Positions 8,314-17,107 of a stretch of DNA of 64,000 bases are shown in pieces (position 1 is the first letter of the stretch; every line of letters begins with the position of its first letter). Source of the stretch: Streptomyces nigrescens. GTDB lineage: Bacteria; Actinomycetota; Actinomycetes; Streptomycetales; Streptomycetaceae. Under the pieces are notes generated by a model. It worked only from the letters and a program-made list of their open reading frames with translations. It searched no databases and was not told where the DNA came from. Made by a program: the position numbers and the translations under genes. Where the stretch lies: positions 3,720,001-3,784,000 of the forward strand of contig AP026073.1 in NCBI GenBank assembly GCA_024349765.1. Direction: 5' to 3'.

Positions 8314-9444
8314 ATGGCCGACTCCCAACGGGGGCACGCCGCGCTTGTCCAACAGCTGGACGAGCGCGGCCTGTTGAGCCCCGCATGGCGAGAGGTGTGG
8401 GAGCGGACGCCTCGGCACGAGTTCATTCCCGAGCGCATCTGGCGGCAATTGCCGGAGCGATGCGAGTTGATCACCTCAGAGCAGGACCGATGGGCTCTCA
8501 TCCACAGCGACGAGCCTGTGGTGACACAGCTGGATGACGGACGGGAGGGTGGCCCAGGCATCGCCACGTCGTCGAACAGCATGCCGTCCATGGTTGCCCG
8601 GATGCTCGGTCTGCTGAACGTGCATGACGGCGCCAAGGTGCTGGAGATCGGCACAGCCACGGGGCAGGTGGCCGACCTGCTCTGCGGCCGGTGCGGCGAT
8701 GGGAACGTCACCAGTGTGGAGATCGATCGGGCTCTCTCGGTCGCGGCCGCAGAGAACCTGAACCGCCGGGGCCACGCCCCCACCTTGGTGGTCGGTGATG
8801 GGGAGCACGGCCATCCCGCCGGCGCCCCGTACGACCGGATCATCGCCACCTGCGCACTGCGGCACGTCCCGTATGAACTGGTCGAGCAGCTACTCCCTGG
8901 TGGGCTTCTGGTGGCGCCCAGGGTTGGCGACTTCTGGTGCGGTGCCTTGTTCTGCCTCACGGTGGACGAGGACGGCACCGCGTCCGGACCGTTCGCGGGT
9001 ACGGCAACCTACATGCCGATGCGCGCACACCGCGGCGCCGCCGGCGCCACCCCGGACACCTCCTCGCCCAGGTCCCGGTCCGTGGCCGTCCTGCCCCAGG
9101 AGACGATCAACCCCGGATTCGCGTTGTACGCGGGCGCCCGACTCCCAGGAGTCACCCTCGTCGAAGGGCGGGAAGACGGGAACCTGCGCGTGTGGGTGAC
9201 CGACGGTCGAGGATCGGGAGCCATCGCGGACGCTGACGGTACGGTCACCGAGTTCGGGGACCGCGGCTTGTGGGCTGACGTTGAGGCGGCATGGAGCGAG
9301 TGGGACAGGCATGACCGTCCATCGGCCGGTGACATGGGGCTGACGGTCACGAAGTCCGGTGAGAGTGTCTGGCTGCGCAGGCCCGCCCAAGTGGTGGTGT
9401 CCGCCAAGCCCCCGCACTCGCCGTCGCAGAGCGGCAGCCTCTGA
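8314..9444 (+). CDS. PCMT-like SAM-dependent O-methyltransferase with C-terminal extension
   Basis: The 376-residue protein has an N-terminal helical region (TPRHEFIPERIW), a Ser-rich loop, then the PCMT class I methyltransferase core: VLEIGTATGQVADLL (SAM motif I, about residue 110), VTSVEID (motif Post I) and YDRIIATCALRHVPYELVEQ (motif II). L-isoaspartyl repair enzymes are about 210-230 residues; the extra 150 C-terminal residues match maturase-type homologues found with ATP-grasp (TIGR04188-like), FxLD or imiditide peptides. No ATP-grasp, LanB/C or YcaO gene is nearby. Translationally coupled to the 37-residue peptide, its presumed substrate. Confidence 0.82.
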   Translation: MADSQRGHAALVQQLDERGLLSPAWREVWERTPRHEFIPERIWRQLPERCELITSEQDRWALIHSDEPVVTQLDDGREGGPGIATSSNSMPSMVARMLGLLNVHDGAKVLEIGTATGQVADLLCGRCGDGNVTSVEIDRALSVAAAENLNRRGHAPTLVVGDGEHGHPAGAPYDRIIATCALRHVPYELVEQLLPGGLLVAPRVGDFWCGALFCLTVDEDGTASGPFAGTATYMPMRAHRGAAGATPDTSSPRSRSVAVLPQETINPGFALYAGARLPGVTLVEGREDGNLRVWVTDGRGSGAIADADGTVTEFGDRGLWADVEAAWSEWDRHDRPSAGDMGLTVTKSGESVWLRRPAQVVVSAKPPHSPSQSGSL

Positions 9445-9463
9445 GCCCTCAATCCCGTACGTG

Positions 9464-10288
9464 TCAGCTGCGCTTGGCCCGCCGGCGCAGAGCCGTCTCG
9501 GTTGCCTCGTCGGCAGGGAAGAAGAGCTCGACGGACAGCTCGGACAGGGTGACGTCCATGGGGGTCCCGAACGTGCCCATCATGGTGAACAATGACAGCT
9601 CCGCACCGTCGATTTCCACCTGCCAGGACAGCACCGGGTCGTCTGCGCCGTCGGGGGACAGCCGGCTCCAGCCGCGACGGTCGGGGATGTCCGGCCAGGT
9701 GGCGATCTCATCGGCCAACGCGGCGAGGACGGTGTCCTGAGTCCGCACAACGGCCCGGTCGAGCCGGCGCAGCAAGTGGGCTGACCATGGGGAGAAGTTG
9801 CGCGTACGGCGGGCCAGACCGTCGGGATGCAGTGCGGTGCGGAAGAGGTTGGTCGGCATGCCGCGTACCTCTTCCGGGATGCCGGAGATCAGCCGACGCC
9901 CGGCCTCGTTGGTGAGCCGCACATTCCACTGCCCGTCGATCGCGGCACCGGGAAACGGGTCGTGCGCGTTCAGGAGCGTCTGCAATGAGGCGCGGATCCC
10001 GGACAGCGCCGGATCGGTCAGTGGCGTCTCCGGGAAGTGGGGAGCGTAACCGGCCGCCAGCAGCCAGTCGTTCCGCTCACGCAGTGGCAGGTCGAGGTGC
10101 CTGGCAATGGCCGTGATCACCTGGGGGCTGGGCTTCGACTTGCCCAGCTCGACAAAGCTCAGATGACGAGGCGAGATCCCGATTTCGTGTGCCAGATCCA
10201 TCTGGCTGCGGCGGGCCAGGTCCCGTCGCCGACGAATCAGGTCTCCGACGGTCACAGTGGTCACAAACCACGACGGTATCCGGCGCAT
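9464..10288 (-). CDS. XRE family regulator with MmyB-type ligand domain
   Basis: The 274-residue protein has an N-terminal helix-turn-helix (RRSQMDLAHEIGISPRHLSF) and the MmyB C-terminal domain found in regulators of methylenomycin and many Streptomyces enzymes, with the typical NAHDPFPGAAIDGQWNVRLTN and a PAS-like fold. Such proteins may bind fatty acids. It is divergent from an alpha/beta hydrolase and probably controls it. Internal GTG starts at 10264 and 10255 are possible; none has a clear Shine-Dalgarno. Confidence 0.9.
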   Translation of the reverse strand: MRRIPSWFVTTVTVGDLIRRRRDLARRSQMDLAHEIGISPRHLSFVELGKSKPSPQVITAIARHLDLPLRERNDWLLAAGYAPHFPETPLTDPALSGIRASLQTLLNAHDPFPGAAIDGQWNVRLTNEAGRRLISGIPEEVRGMPTNLFRTALHPDGLARRTRNFSPWSAHLLRRLDRAVVRTQDTVLAALADEIATWPDIPDRRGWSRLSPDGADDPVLSWQVEIDGAELSLFTMMGTFGTPMDVTLSELSVELFFPADEATETALRRRAKRS

Positions 10289-10302
10289 GCGCGGGAAACG
10301 AG

Positions 10303-10315
10303 TACCTCTCAGGTA
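10303..10315. promoter_or_regulatory. candidate operator TACCT-CTC-AGGTA
   Basis: A 13-bp perfect palindrome lies in the 101-bp gap between the XRE gene and the divergent hydrolase. It is a plausible binding site for the XRE regulator; inferred from position. Confidence 0.4.
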
Positions 10316-10389
10316 TTCGCATTGCGGTCCACGGCGGCCACACGATGGCCGAGTTCCAGCAGACCTGTAGCTATGAGAGGACCTCAGTC

Positions 10390-11223
10390 ATGCCCTACTT
10401 CGACACCACCGACGGAACCCGGCTCTTCTACGCGGAGGCGGGTCCGGCCGACGGCCGCACTGTCGTGTTCGCCCATGCCTGGGCGTTCAACAGCGGGATG
10501 TGGAACTACCAGGTCCCCGCCGTCATCGCCGCCGGCATGCGCTGCGTGGTCTACGACCGGCGCGGCCACGGGCGCTCCGACGTGCCCGGACAGGGCTACC
10601 ACCTCGACCGCCTCGCCGACGACCTGGCCGACCTGCTCGCCCACCTGGAGCTGCGCGACGTCGTACTGGTCGGACACTCCATGGGCGCGGCCGAGGCGGT
10701 CCGTTGCCTGACACGTGGGGGAGACGAGCGCGTCAGGGGAGTCGTCCTGAGCGCGCCCACCACACCGTTCCTGCTCCGCACGGACGACAATCCCGAAGGC
10801 CCCGTCTCGGCGGCAGCGGTTGAGACCGCCCGCACGCTCATGCGTCGTGACATCGGGGCCTTCGTCGCGGCCACCTCCGGCACCGAGTGGTTCGGACCCG
10901 GCTACCAGGTATCGGCCGGGCTGAGCGACTGGACCAGCCGACAGTTCGTCGACACCCCTCTTCAGGTCCTGCTGTCGACGAACACGACATGCATCAATGC
11001 GGACCTGCGCACGGAACTCACCGCGATCACGGTGCCCGCCCTGGTCATCCAGGGGGATGCCGACCGCTCGGCCCCGATCGAGCAGACCGGGCGCAGGACC
11101 CATGCGCTGCTTCCCGACTCGGAGCTCGTCGTGATCGATGGCGCCGGCCACGGCCTCTACATGAGTGATCCGGACCGCTACAACAAGGAGGTGCTCGCCT
11201 TCGCGAACGCCCTGCCCCACTAG
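10390..11223 (+). CDS. alpha/beta hydrolase, non-heme chloroperoxidase-like
   Basis: This 277-residue protein has the full catalytic set: oxyanion region FAHAWAFNSGMW, nucleophile elbow GHSMGAAEA (Ser about residue 99), acid Asp in QGDADRSAP and His in GAGHGLYMSD. The YDRRGHGRSD strand is typical of the esterase/chloroperoxidase subgroup. Substrate unknown. Its regulator is probably the divergent XRE protein. ATG 10390 follows GAGAGGACC. Confidence 0.9.
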   Translation: MPYFDTTDGTRLFYAEAGPADGRTVVFAHAWAFNSGMWNYQVPAVIAAGMRCVVYDRRGHGRSDVPGQGYHLDRLADDLADLLAHLELRDVVLVGHSMGAAEAVRCLTRGGDERVRGVVLSAPTTPFLLRTDDNPEGPVSAAAVETARTLMRRDIGAFVAATSGTEWFGPGYQVSAGLSDWTSRQFVDTPLQVLLSTNTTCINADLRTELTAITVPALVIQGDADRSAPIEQTGRRTHALLPDSELVVIDGAGHGLYMSDPDRYNKEVLAFANALPH

Positions 11224-11342
11224 CCCTGTTCCGGGATGAGATCTTCTGACGCTCTCCCTCCCGCGCCCACGGCCGCGACGACGAGGACACGGTGGCCGGG
11301 TGCGGTCACGGACCAGGCATCCGAGGTGGGTTGCCCACGGCG

Positions 11343-11885
11343 TCAGCCCGCAGCCGAAGAGAGATTGGCGGCGCCGAAGGAGACCGAGAACCTCGCGCAC
11401 CAGATCACGGCGGAGCGGAACTTCGACAGGTCTGTGCCGTTCGGGACGGCATAGTTCTGGTTGCCGAGGTTGCCCTTGAGCTTCCCCAGCTCGACCGCCC
11501 CGTCGCCGAGTCCCGCCTTCACCTCGTCGGCGTCCCGGGTCGAGAGGTAGACACGTACATCGGGTCCTTCCGAGGTCTTCAGGTCCTCCAGCCGCAGTAC
11601 CTGGCCGCCGTCCGTCAGCCGCACGGTGCGGGCGGTACCGCTCGTGGCGTGCTCATGCGCGACGAAGTGCCCCTGGGCGAGGTACTGGGGTTCTGACGGC
11701 TGGGCGGTGGAGGTGTCCGGCTTCTTCATCGCGGTTGCGGAGGCGCTCGGTGGCGCCTCGTTCACGGTGGTGTTGGTGAACGCCTTCCATGGTTGGAAGA
11801 GGGCGAGCCCGAAGCCGGCGGCGAGCAGCAGGACGATGAGGGTGGGCGCGAGGGTACGACGGGACAGCCGAAAACGGTCCGGCAC
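11343..11885 (-). CDS. membrane-anchored DM13 domain protein
   Basis: The 180-residue protein has one N-terminal membrane segment (LAPTLIVLLLAAGFGLALF) and an extracellular DM13 domain: YLAQGHFVAHEHATSGTARTV, EGPDVRVYLSTRDAD and WCARFSVSFGAANL. The DM13 domain carries a conserved cysteine (here WCARF) thought to take part in electron transfer. Start set at GTG 11885, where AGGAGG stands 5 bp upstream; the longer ATG-initiated frame to 11936 lacks such a site. It stands alone and its partner is unknown. Confidence 0.88.
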   Translation of the reverse strand: MPDRFRLSRRTLAPTLIVLLLAAGFGLALFQPWKAFTNTTVNEAPPSASATAMKKPDTSTAQPSEPQYLAQGHFVAHEHATSGTARTVRLTDGGQVLRLEDLKTSEGPDVRVYLSTRDADEVKAGLGDGAVELGKLKGNLGNQNYAVPNGTDLSKFRSAVIWCARFSVSFGAANLSSAAG

Positions 11886-12256
11886 AGGGGCCTCCTGAGG
11901 TGCGGTGCGGGGCGACCCGGCGGCCACCCCCATCACGCGCCCAGGAAACCAGGGCAGGCCGCGTCGGGGGCCGCTGTGGAGTTCACCGTAAGCCTCCGGT
12001 AATCACGTCCCGTGGTGCGGACCAGAGACAGGGTGCCTTGACGGTCCGCCGGGCCGGAATCCACAGCTGGCCGCGTGGGTGACTCACGGCACGGTCCAGA
12101 GCGGTGGAGAACTCGGCCGCGATGGTGGCCATGTCACGAGAGTGAGTCCCGGTCAGCTTCATCAAGAAGACGCCGGCCCTGCAGACGTCGTCGGACCTCT
12201 TTCTCTCCGATGAATGAGCCGCGGACACCTCCGGCGCCTCACCGAGCTGGTCATCC
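11886..12256. other. gene-free stretch
   Basis: 371 bp between the DM13 gene and the end of the next reverse-strand hydrolase. Overlapping reading frames show no domain. No strong repeat or hairpin was seen. Confidence 0.4.
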
Positions 12257-13339
12257 TCACTTCGATGGCTGCCGCTCGGTCTCGCGAAACCCATCGACGT
12301 CCACGACGGCCTGAGCGAAGGCCTCAGGTGCTTCCTGAGGCACATTGTGTCCGATGCCCCGCAAAGTCCGGTGCGCATATCGACCACTGAACTTGTCGCG
12401 ATAGGACGAGCCGCCACCCGCGGGCGTGAAGGGGTCGGTCCCGCCGTCCAGGGTGATCGTGGGCACGGTGATTACAGGGCTCTCGGCGAGGCGTCGTTCG
12501 AGATCGTCATAGCGCGGATCCCCCTCGGCCAGGCTCAGCCGCCAGCGGTAGTTATGGATCACGATGCTGACATAATCCGGATTGCTGAATGATGCCGCGG
12601 TGCGATCGAACGTGGCTTCATCGAAATTCCAGGTCGGAGAATTGAATTTCCACACCAGCTTTGCCAATTCGCTCCGGTTCTGCTCGAGGCCGAGCCGTCC
12701 TCTTTCTGTGGCGAAGTAGTACTGATACCACCATGCCCATTCGAGCTTCGGCGGCAGCGGCTTCTTGTTGGCCGCACGGTTCGTGATCAGATATCCGCTC
12801 ACGGATACCAGCCCCTTTACCCGTTCCGGCCACAAGGCGGCAATGATGTCCGCGGTCCGCGATCCCCAGTCGTAACCGGCAAGAATTGCCTTGTCGATCC
12901 GCAAAGCATCCATCAATGCGATGATGTCGAGCGCGAATACCGACTGCTGGGCGTTCCGGAACGTCTTGTCCGACAGGAAACGCGTCGTGCCGTAGCCACG
13001 CAGGTACGGGACGATGACCCGGTATCCCCTGGCCGCGAGTAATGGCGCGACCCTAACGTAGCTATGGATGTCGTAGGGCCAGCCGTGCAGAAGAATGACT
13101 GCGGGGCCGCGGGCCGGGCCCGCTTCCGCGTATCCCATATTCAGGACGCCGGCCCTGACCTGCTTCAACGGGCCGAAAGACGGTTCCGTCGCCGGGTTCT
13201 TCCTTCTGCGGTCGGCCGCCGGCGAAGCCTGGTTGTGGGCGCTGGACACGGCCCTGGAACAGGCCGGTGAGAGGACAGCCGCCGAAACCGCGGCCACTCC
13301 CCGGCCGACGGCCTTCCCGAGAGTTCTCCTACTGATCAT
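12257..13339 (-). CDS. secreted alpha/beta hydrolase, epoxide hydrolase-like
   Basis: The 360-residue protein begins with a twin-arginine signal (MISRRTLGKAVGRGVAAVSA) followed by LSPACS, which may be a weak lipobox. The hydrolase domain has HGWP at the oxyanion site, nucleophile elbow AGYDWGSRTA with Asp instead of Ser, and His in GIGHNVPQEAPE. HGWP with an Asp nucleophile is characteristic of epoxide hydrolases and haloalkane dehalogenases. ATG 13339 has GGAAG 7 bp upstream; ATG 13345 is also possible. GC is lower than in neighbouring genes (for example 12580-12720), which hints at a different origin. Confidence 0.85.
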   Translation of the reverse strand: MISRRTLGKAVGRGVAAVSAAVLSPACSRAVSSAHNQASPAADRRRKNPATEPSFGPLKQVRAGVLNMGYAEAGPARGPAVILLHGWPYDIHSYVRVAPLLAARGYRVIVPYLRGYGTTRFLSDKTFRNAQQSVFALDIIALMDALRIDKAILAGYDWGSRTADIIAALWPERVKGLVSVSGYLITNRAANKKPLPPKLEWAWWYQYYFATERGRLGLEQNRSELAKLVWKFNSPTWNFDEATFDRTAASFSNPDYVSIVIHNYRWRLSLAEGDPRYDDLERRLAESPVITVPTITLDGGTDPFTPAGGGSSYRDKFSGRYAHRTLRGIGHNVPQEAPEAFAQAVVDVDGFRETERQPSK

Positions 13340-13501
13340 GTCCATACTTCCCGTGAAGCTGTGGTCAGCCCTCACTCGGGTTTCGTCGCTGTGAATGCAG
13401 GAAATCCCTACCCGGTTCGGCAGCCCACGCATCGCCGGTCACGGTAACGCCAGGCCATCGGACGAAGGCTGTGCGACCGTGTCGGTGACGGAAGCCGCCG
13501 C

Positions 13502-13760
13502 GAGCTGGCGCTGGAGCCCAAACCGGTAGCCCAGTTCTACGCCGGGACCATGGGGGCGCTGGGATTGCTGGGCATTCGGACGCGCATATACCCGCAGCCC
13601 AACGAGGTGGACTCGGCGATCCCGTCAGCGGGCGACTACCGGCACGCCTCCTACGACCCGATGCCGTGCGACTGTTCTGGGGCCAACTGCTTCAGGCGTA
13701 CCGGGTGTTCGGGGAGTTCGGACCCATTTCGTCGGCAAGGACAGCCCCGTCCAACCCATG
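13502..13760 (+). pseudogene. frameshifted DUF5996 family fragment
   Basis: One frame reads ELALEPKPVAQFYAGTMGAL, then GIRTRIYPQPNEVDSAIP and DYRHASYDP, matching the DUF5996 family pattern of PxSVxxFYxxTMxxL and SYDP. After about 13675 the match moves to another frame (LFWGQLLQAYRVFGEF) and then to a third (THFVGKDSPVQP). At least two frameshifts and a missing 5' end show that the gene is dead. Family recognition is from memory of the conserved pattern. Confidence 0.6.
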
Positions 13761-14008
13761 CTATGACGCCGCAGTTGATCCAACTTGTCATGCCCAGAAA
13801 CGCAACCGGCGCCACTGACATACCAGTGCCCCAGAGCCGCCACTCGACGCCAAGGCCAACCGCCTTACCCGCGCCGTCGGGGCGGAACGCTCCCACGCCG
13901 ACTCACGCGCCCACTCACTCACGCGCCAGTCACGTCCGGCCCCGGCGGGAACCTCGGTCCAGGACGGCTGTGCCCAACCAACGACGAATCTCCCACTCAG
14001 GACACCAG

Positions 14009-14926
14009 CTATCCCTCCCGCGCCCACGGCCGCAGCTTCTCCGGGTTGCGGACCGCCCAGATCCGGGTGACGCGCCCGGCGGAGACGTCGAACGAGGCCA
14101 CGGTCACGACGACGCCGGCACGCCGGGCCACCAGGCCCGGCACGCCGTTGACCGATCGCTCCAGGAGTTCGAGCCCGGGAGTCTTGTCGGCAATGGCGAC
14201 CATGTACCGGGCGATGCGCGCGCCGCCCTCGACCGGGTGCAGGACGGTGCCGACCATGCCGCCACCGTCGGCGGTCATCACGGCGGCCGGGTTGAGGAGA
14301 CCGACGAGGGCTGCGATGTCCTTGTTCTCCCAGGCCTCTTTGACGTGCCTCACCACGTCTGCCTGGCCGGTCGCCGTCACCGGAACGCTCGCGGCGCCCA
14401 CCCGCCGCCGGGCGGAGGCCGCCAGCTGTTTGCAGGCCGCAGGGGTCCGGTCGAGGACGTCGGCGATCTCGGCGAACGGGTAACGGAAGACGTCGTGCAG
14501 GACGAACGCCACCCGCTCGGCGGGCGTCATCGACTCCAGGACGACGAGGAAGGCCATGGCCACCGACTCGTCCCGGACGATCTGGTCGGCGGGGTCCGGA
14601 GGGCCGGCGGGGTTGGCGCCGCCCGCGGGGTCCCACTCGGTGCGGTCGGGCAGCGGCTCGGGCAGCCACGCGCCGACATAGCGTTCACGGCGGGCCCGCG
14701 CCGAGCCGAGCAGGTCCAGGCAGATCCGGCTGGTCACCGTCGTCAGCCAGGCGCCGGGGGACAAGATCTCCTCCTGCCGGCTGCGCGGCAACCCGTACCA
14801 GCGTGTGTAGGCATCCTGTACGGCGTCCTCGGCCTCGGTCACCGAACCGAGCAACCGGTAAGCGACATTGATCAGTTGGCGTCGCTCGCCGATTACCTCG
14901 TCTGCGCTGGTCCCGACAGTCCCCAT
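14009..14926 (-). CDS. ECF41-type RNA polymerase sigma factor (SigJ-like)
   Basis: The 305-residue protein has region 2 (LINVAYRLLGSVTEAEDAVQ), region 4 (MTPAERVAFVLHDVFRYPFA) and a C-terminal SnoaL-like domain (ADGGGMVGTVLHPVEGGARI), the ECF41 layout. In this group the fused domain replaces a separate anti-sigma factor. ECF41 factors usually activate an adjacent redox or membrane gene; the divergent 126-residue membrane protein gene at 15028 is the likely target. Confidence 0.93.
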   Translation of the reverse strand: MGTVGTSADEVIGERRQLINVAYRLLGSVTEAEDAVQDAYTRWYGLPRSRQEEILSPGAWLTTVTSRICLDLLGSARARRERYVGAWLPEPLPDRTEWDPAGGANPAGPPDPADQIVRDESVAMAFLVVLESMTPAERVAFVLHDVFRYPFAEIADVLDRTPAACKQLAASARRRVGAASVPVTATGQADVVRHVKEAWENKDIAALVGLLNPAAVMTADGGGMVGTVLHPVEGGARIARYMVAIADKTPGLELLERSVNGVPGLVARRAGVVVTVASFDVSAGRVTRIWAVRNPEKLRPWAREG

Positions 14927-15027
14927 GCTTCCGGCCGCCCCCTCGCCTTACCTTTCGCAGGCCCGCGTCGTCGGGTTGGTGAGACCTTACCGATCTACTG
15001 CCCGAGGGCGGAAAAGGGGACCGTGAC

Positions 15028-15408
15028 ATGGCCACTCAGGTGACGGCGACGGCGGCGGCGAACGCACAGCGCGGCTCCTCGTTCCTGCGGATCGCGATCG
15101 CCCTGCAGACCCTGACCATCTTCGTTCAGGCGGTCTCCGCCGGCCTGTTGCTGACCTCGTCCTACGGCGAGACGCTGCACAGTGTCGGAGCCCGTGTGAT
15201 GTACGGGGCGTCGATGCTGTACGTGCTCGCGGCGGTCCTGGCGTGGAAGCCGGGCGGCGGCTCGCCCCGGCCTGTCTGGCATGCCTCCGGTTTCCTCGCC
15301 CTCGCCTCGGTCCAGGTCGTGCTCGGCATCGCGCACGTCCCGTCGGTCCATCTCCCCCTGGGCGTCTTGATGTTCGGCCTGAGCGTGCTGTCGCTGGCCC
15401 GGCGCTGA
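15028..15408 (+). CDS. four-helix membrane protein, probable ECF41 target
   Basis: This 126-residue protein has about four hydrophobic segments (IAIALQTLTIFVQAVSAGLL, YGASMLYVLAAVLAW, HASGFLALASVQVVLGIA, PLGVLMFGLSVLSL). No named family is certain; the layout resembles small DoxX- or cytochrome b561-like proteins. Two His residues fall in membrane segments. It is divergent from the ECF41 sigma gene across a 101-bp gap. AAAAGGGGA precedes ATG 15028. Confidence 0.75.
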   Translation: MATQVTATAAANAQRGSSFLRIAIALQTLTIFVQAVSAGLLLTSSYGETLHSVGARVMYGASMLYVLAAVLAWKPGGGSPRPVWHASGFLALASVQVVLGIAHVPSVHLPLGVLMFGLSVLSLARR

Positions 15409-15806
15409 GGGGGCGGGGTGGGTCATCTTCCATGAGCACGCAGGAGACATCCATGGCCGCGGGCCACGGCTGTGAGCGGGGCGCGGGGGTCGCCGTCCGC
15501 GGTGGCCTCGCGCAGCTGCTCGTTCAGCTGGAGGGAGGGAACAGGTTTCCTCGTGCTCGCCGCAGGCCGCCGAGTCCGTTAGATGACCATTCTTGGTGAT
15601 GCCGGGCCTGGCTCAGGCGAATTCTGCGATGCGCATGGAGATTCGCAGGTCAGCGCTGACATCGCGATAGTGTCCGATTAGTCTGAGCCGTAACCAATTT
15701 GGCAGTTTCTTGTCTTTTGCGATGTCTGGGCCGTCCCTGATGGTGAGACCTGCACCGGTGGCGACATGCCAACGGTGGAGGCCGCAAGAGACAGGAAGCC
15801 CTGCAC
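15409..15806. other. gene-free stretch
   Basis: 398 bp with no recognisable reading frame. The final 150 bp are less GC-rich (15660-15800) and probably contain the promoter of the following gene. Confidence 0.4.
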
Positions 15807-16253
15807 ATGGCTCCGATCCCTGTTAAGCCAGGCATCTACAAGATCCACGCCCACATCATCGGCCCGACCTCCCTGGTAACAGCCACCGAGTACGCCACGA
15901 AGAACGGCGCCCCGGTCATCACCGACCGGCTGAACCCCCTGCCCATCGAGCAGGAATGGACCATCGAACCCACTGAGCCCGTGCCAGGGGCTCCGTATGT
16001 GATCCACCTCGCCTATCACGAGGGAGCTGGACTCGTGACCCCCGAGGACAGGCTCTGGGTCAACAGCGTTCCGCGCGACGAATGGGCACAGTTCACGTTC
16101 GAGAGGGTGATCGGCGGGGTCAAGATCCTTTCGGGTAACGGTCTCGCCCTGCGCTCCGGTCACCGCGGCGCACAGATCGAACTCGTCAAGCCCGCGCCCG
16201 AGTTCCAAGAGACGTGGACCCTGGAATTCGTGAGGCCACTCGACGAGGAGTAG
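15807..16253 (+). CDS. small beta-trefoil-like protein, possible I66-type protease inhibitor
   Basis: The 148-residue protein has no signal peptide. Three similar beta-rich blocks are visible: PGIYKIHAHIIGPTSLV ending EWTIEPTE, APYVIHLAYHEGAGLV ending WAQFTFERV, and VKILSGNGLALRSGHRGAQI ending WTLEFV. The spaced Trp-x-x-x/F-x-V pattern resembles I66 serine proteinase inhibitors (cospin/cnispin fold) or ricin-type trefoils. The QxW motif of sugar-binding ricin domains is not clear. Function is therefore a family-level guess. AGGAAG lies 9-10 bp before ATG. Confidence 0.55.
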   Translation: MAPIPVKPGIYKIHAHIIGPTSLVTATEYATKNGAPVITDRLNPLPIEQEWTIEPTEPVPGAPYVIHLAYHEGAGLVTPEDRLWVNSVPRDEWAQFTFERVIGGVKILSGNGLALRSGHRGAQIELVKPAPEFQETWTLEFVRPLDEE

Positions 16254-16431
16254 CCAGCAGCCCATGGGGCGACCCGGAACGGGCAGTCGGGTCGCTCCAC
16301 CCCTGGGGCGTCTGATCAGCAGCGACACGGGCGGGTGCATCCAGTGAAAGCAGCGCCGCTGTGGCCGCACTGTTGCCGGCTGTGTGCGCCTTCTACTGGA
16401 GGCCGGGCCGGCCGGCTGCCGGCCGGTCACG

Positions 16432-17079
16432 TCACGTCAGCGAGTTGAGCGCAGGCACGATGTCGGACGGTTCGGCTCGCACGGTGTAGTCGGTCGACAC
16501 GAATGCCCACCGGATGACGCCGGTCCGGTCGATGACGTAGGTGGCGGGCAGCGGCAGCGTGCGGGCATTGCTGCTGTTGACGCGCTGCAGGTCGAAGCCG
16601 AGTTGGTCGTAGAGGTCGCCGAGTTCCTCCGAGAGGTCGAAGGCGATGCCGAACGCCTTGGCCACCTCGGAGCCGTCATCGCTCAGGACCTCGAAGGCGA
16701 GCTGCTCCTTCTCGATGAGGGAAAGCGACTCGTCGGGGATCTGGGGTGAGATGGCCACCAGTCGTGCACCACAGGCAGTCATTGCATCGTGGTGCTGCTG
16801 CAGCGCGCGGAGGGCGAGGTTGCAGTACGGGCACCACGCGCCGCGGTAGAAGGTCAGCACCACAGGCCCGTCCGCAAGCAGGCTGTCCAGCGTGACCTCC
16901 CTCCCTGTGGCTGAGGGGAGCGTGAACCGCGGAGCCTGGGCGCCCACGCCAACTGCACGTCCCGCCATGCCGGTTGCGGCGAGTTCTCGCGCGCCACGAT
17001 CCATGATCTCCAGCGCGTCCGCGGAAAGCTTGTGGTGCTTGGTCTCGAACAGCTCCTGAAGCTCATCACGAAGGCTCAT
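16432..17079 (-). CDS. AhpC/TSA family peroxiredoxin
   Basis: The 215-residue protein has the thioredoxin-fold peroxiredoxin core: VVLTFYRGAWCPYCNLALRA with a CPYC site (about residue 82-85), ARLVAISPQIPDE and PLPATYVIDRTGVIRW. A peroxide-reducing role is expected, although CPYC is closer to PrxQ/thioredoxin-like than to classical AhpC. Start ATG 17079 is supported by the family N-terminus (SLRDELQELFE). It is divergent from a TetR regulator with two matching operator-like sites in the gap, so induction by that regulator's ligand is likely. Confidence 0.9.
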   Translation of the reverse strand: MSLRDELQELFETKHHKLSADALEIMDRGARELAATGMAGRAVGVGAQAPRFTLPSATGREVTLDSLLADGPVVLTFYRGAWCPYCNLALRALQQHHDAMTACGARLVAISPQIPDESLSLIEKEQLAFEVLSDDGSEVAKAFGIAFDLSEELGDLYDQLGFDLQRVNSSNARTLPLPATYVIDRTGVIRWAFVSTDYTVRAEPSDIVPALNSLT

Positions 17080-17107
17080 GTCCAGGATCCTCTCTCCGGA
17101 AAAACCC

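Noticed and set aside
8197-9444. Graspetide (ATP-grasp) cluster
   Set aside because: The methyltransferase resembles those of ATP-grasp systems, but no ATP-grasp gene lies within the flanking genes seen.
15028-15408. Reading the ECF41 promoter motif before the membrane protein
   Set aside because: I could not find a convincing -35/-10 pair of the published type in the 101-bp gap, so no promoter feature was listed.
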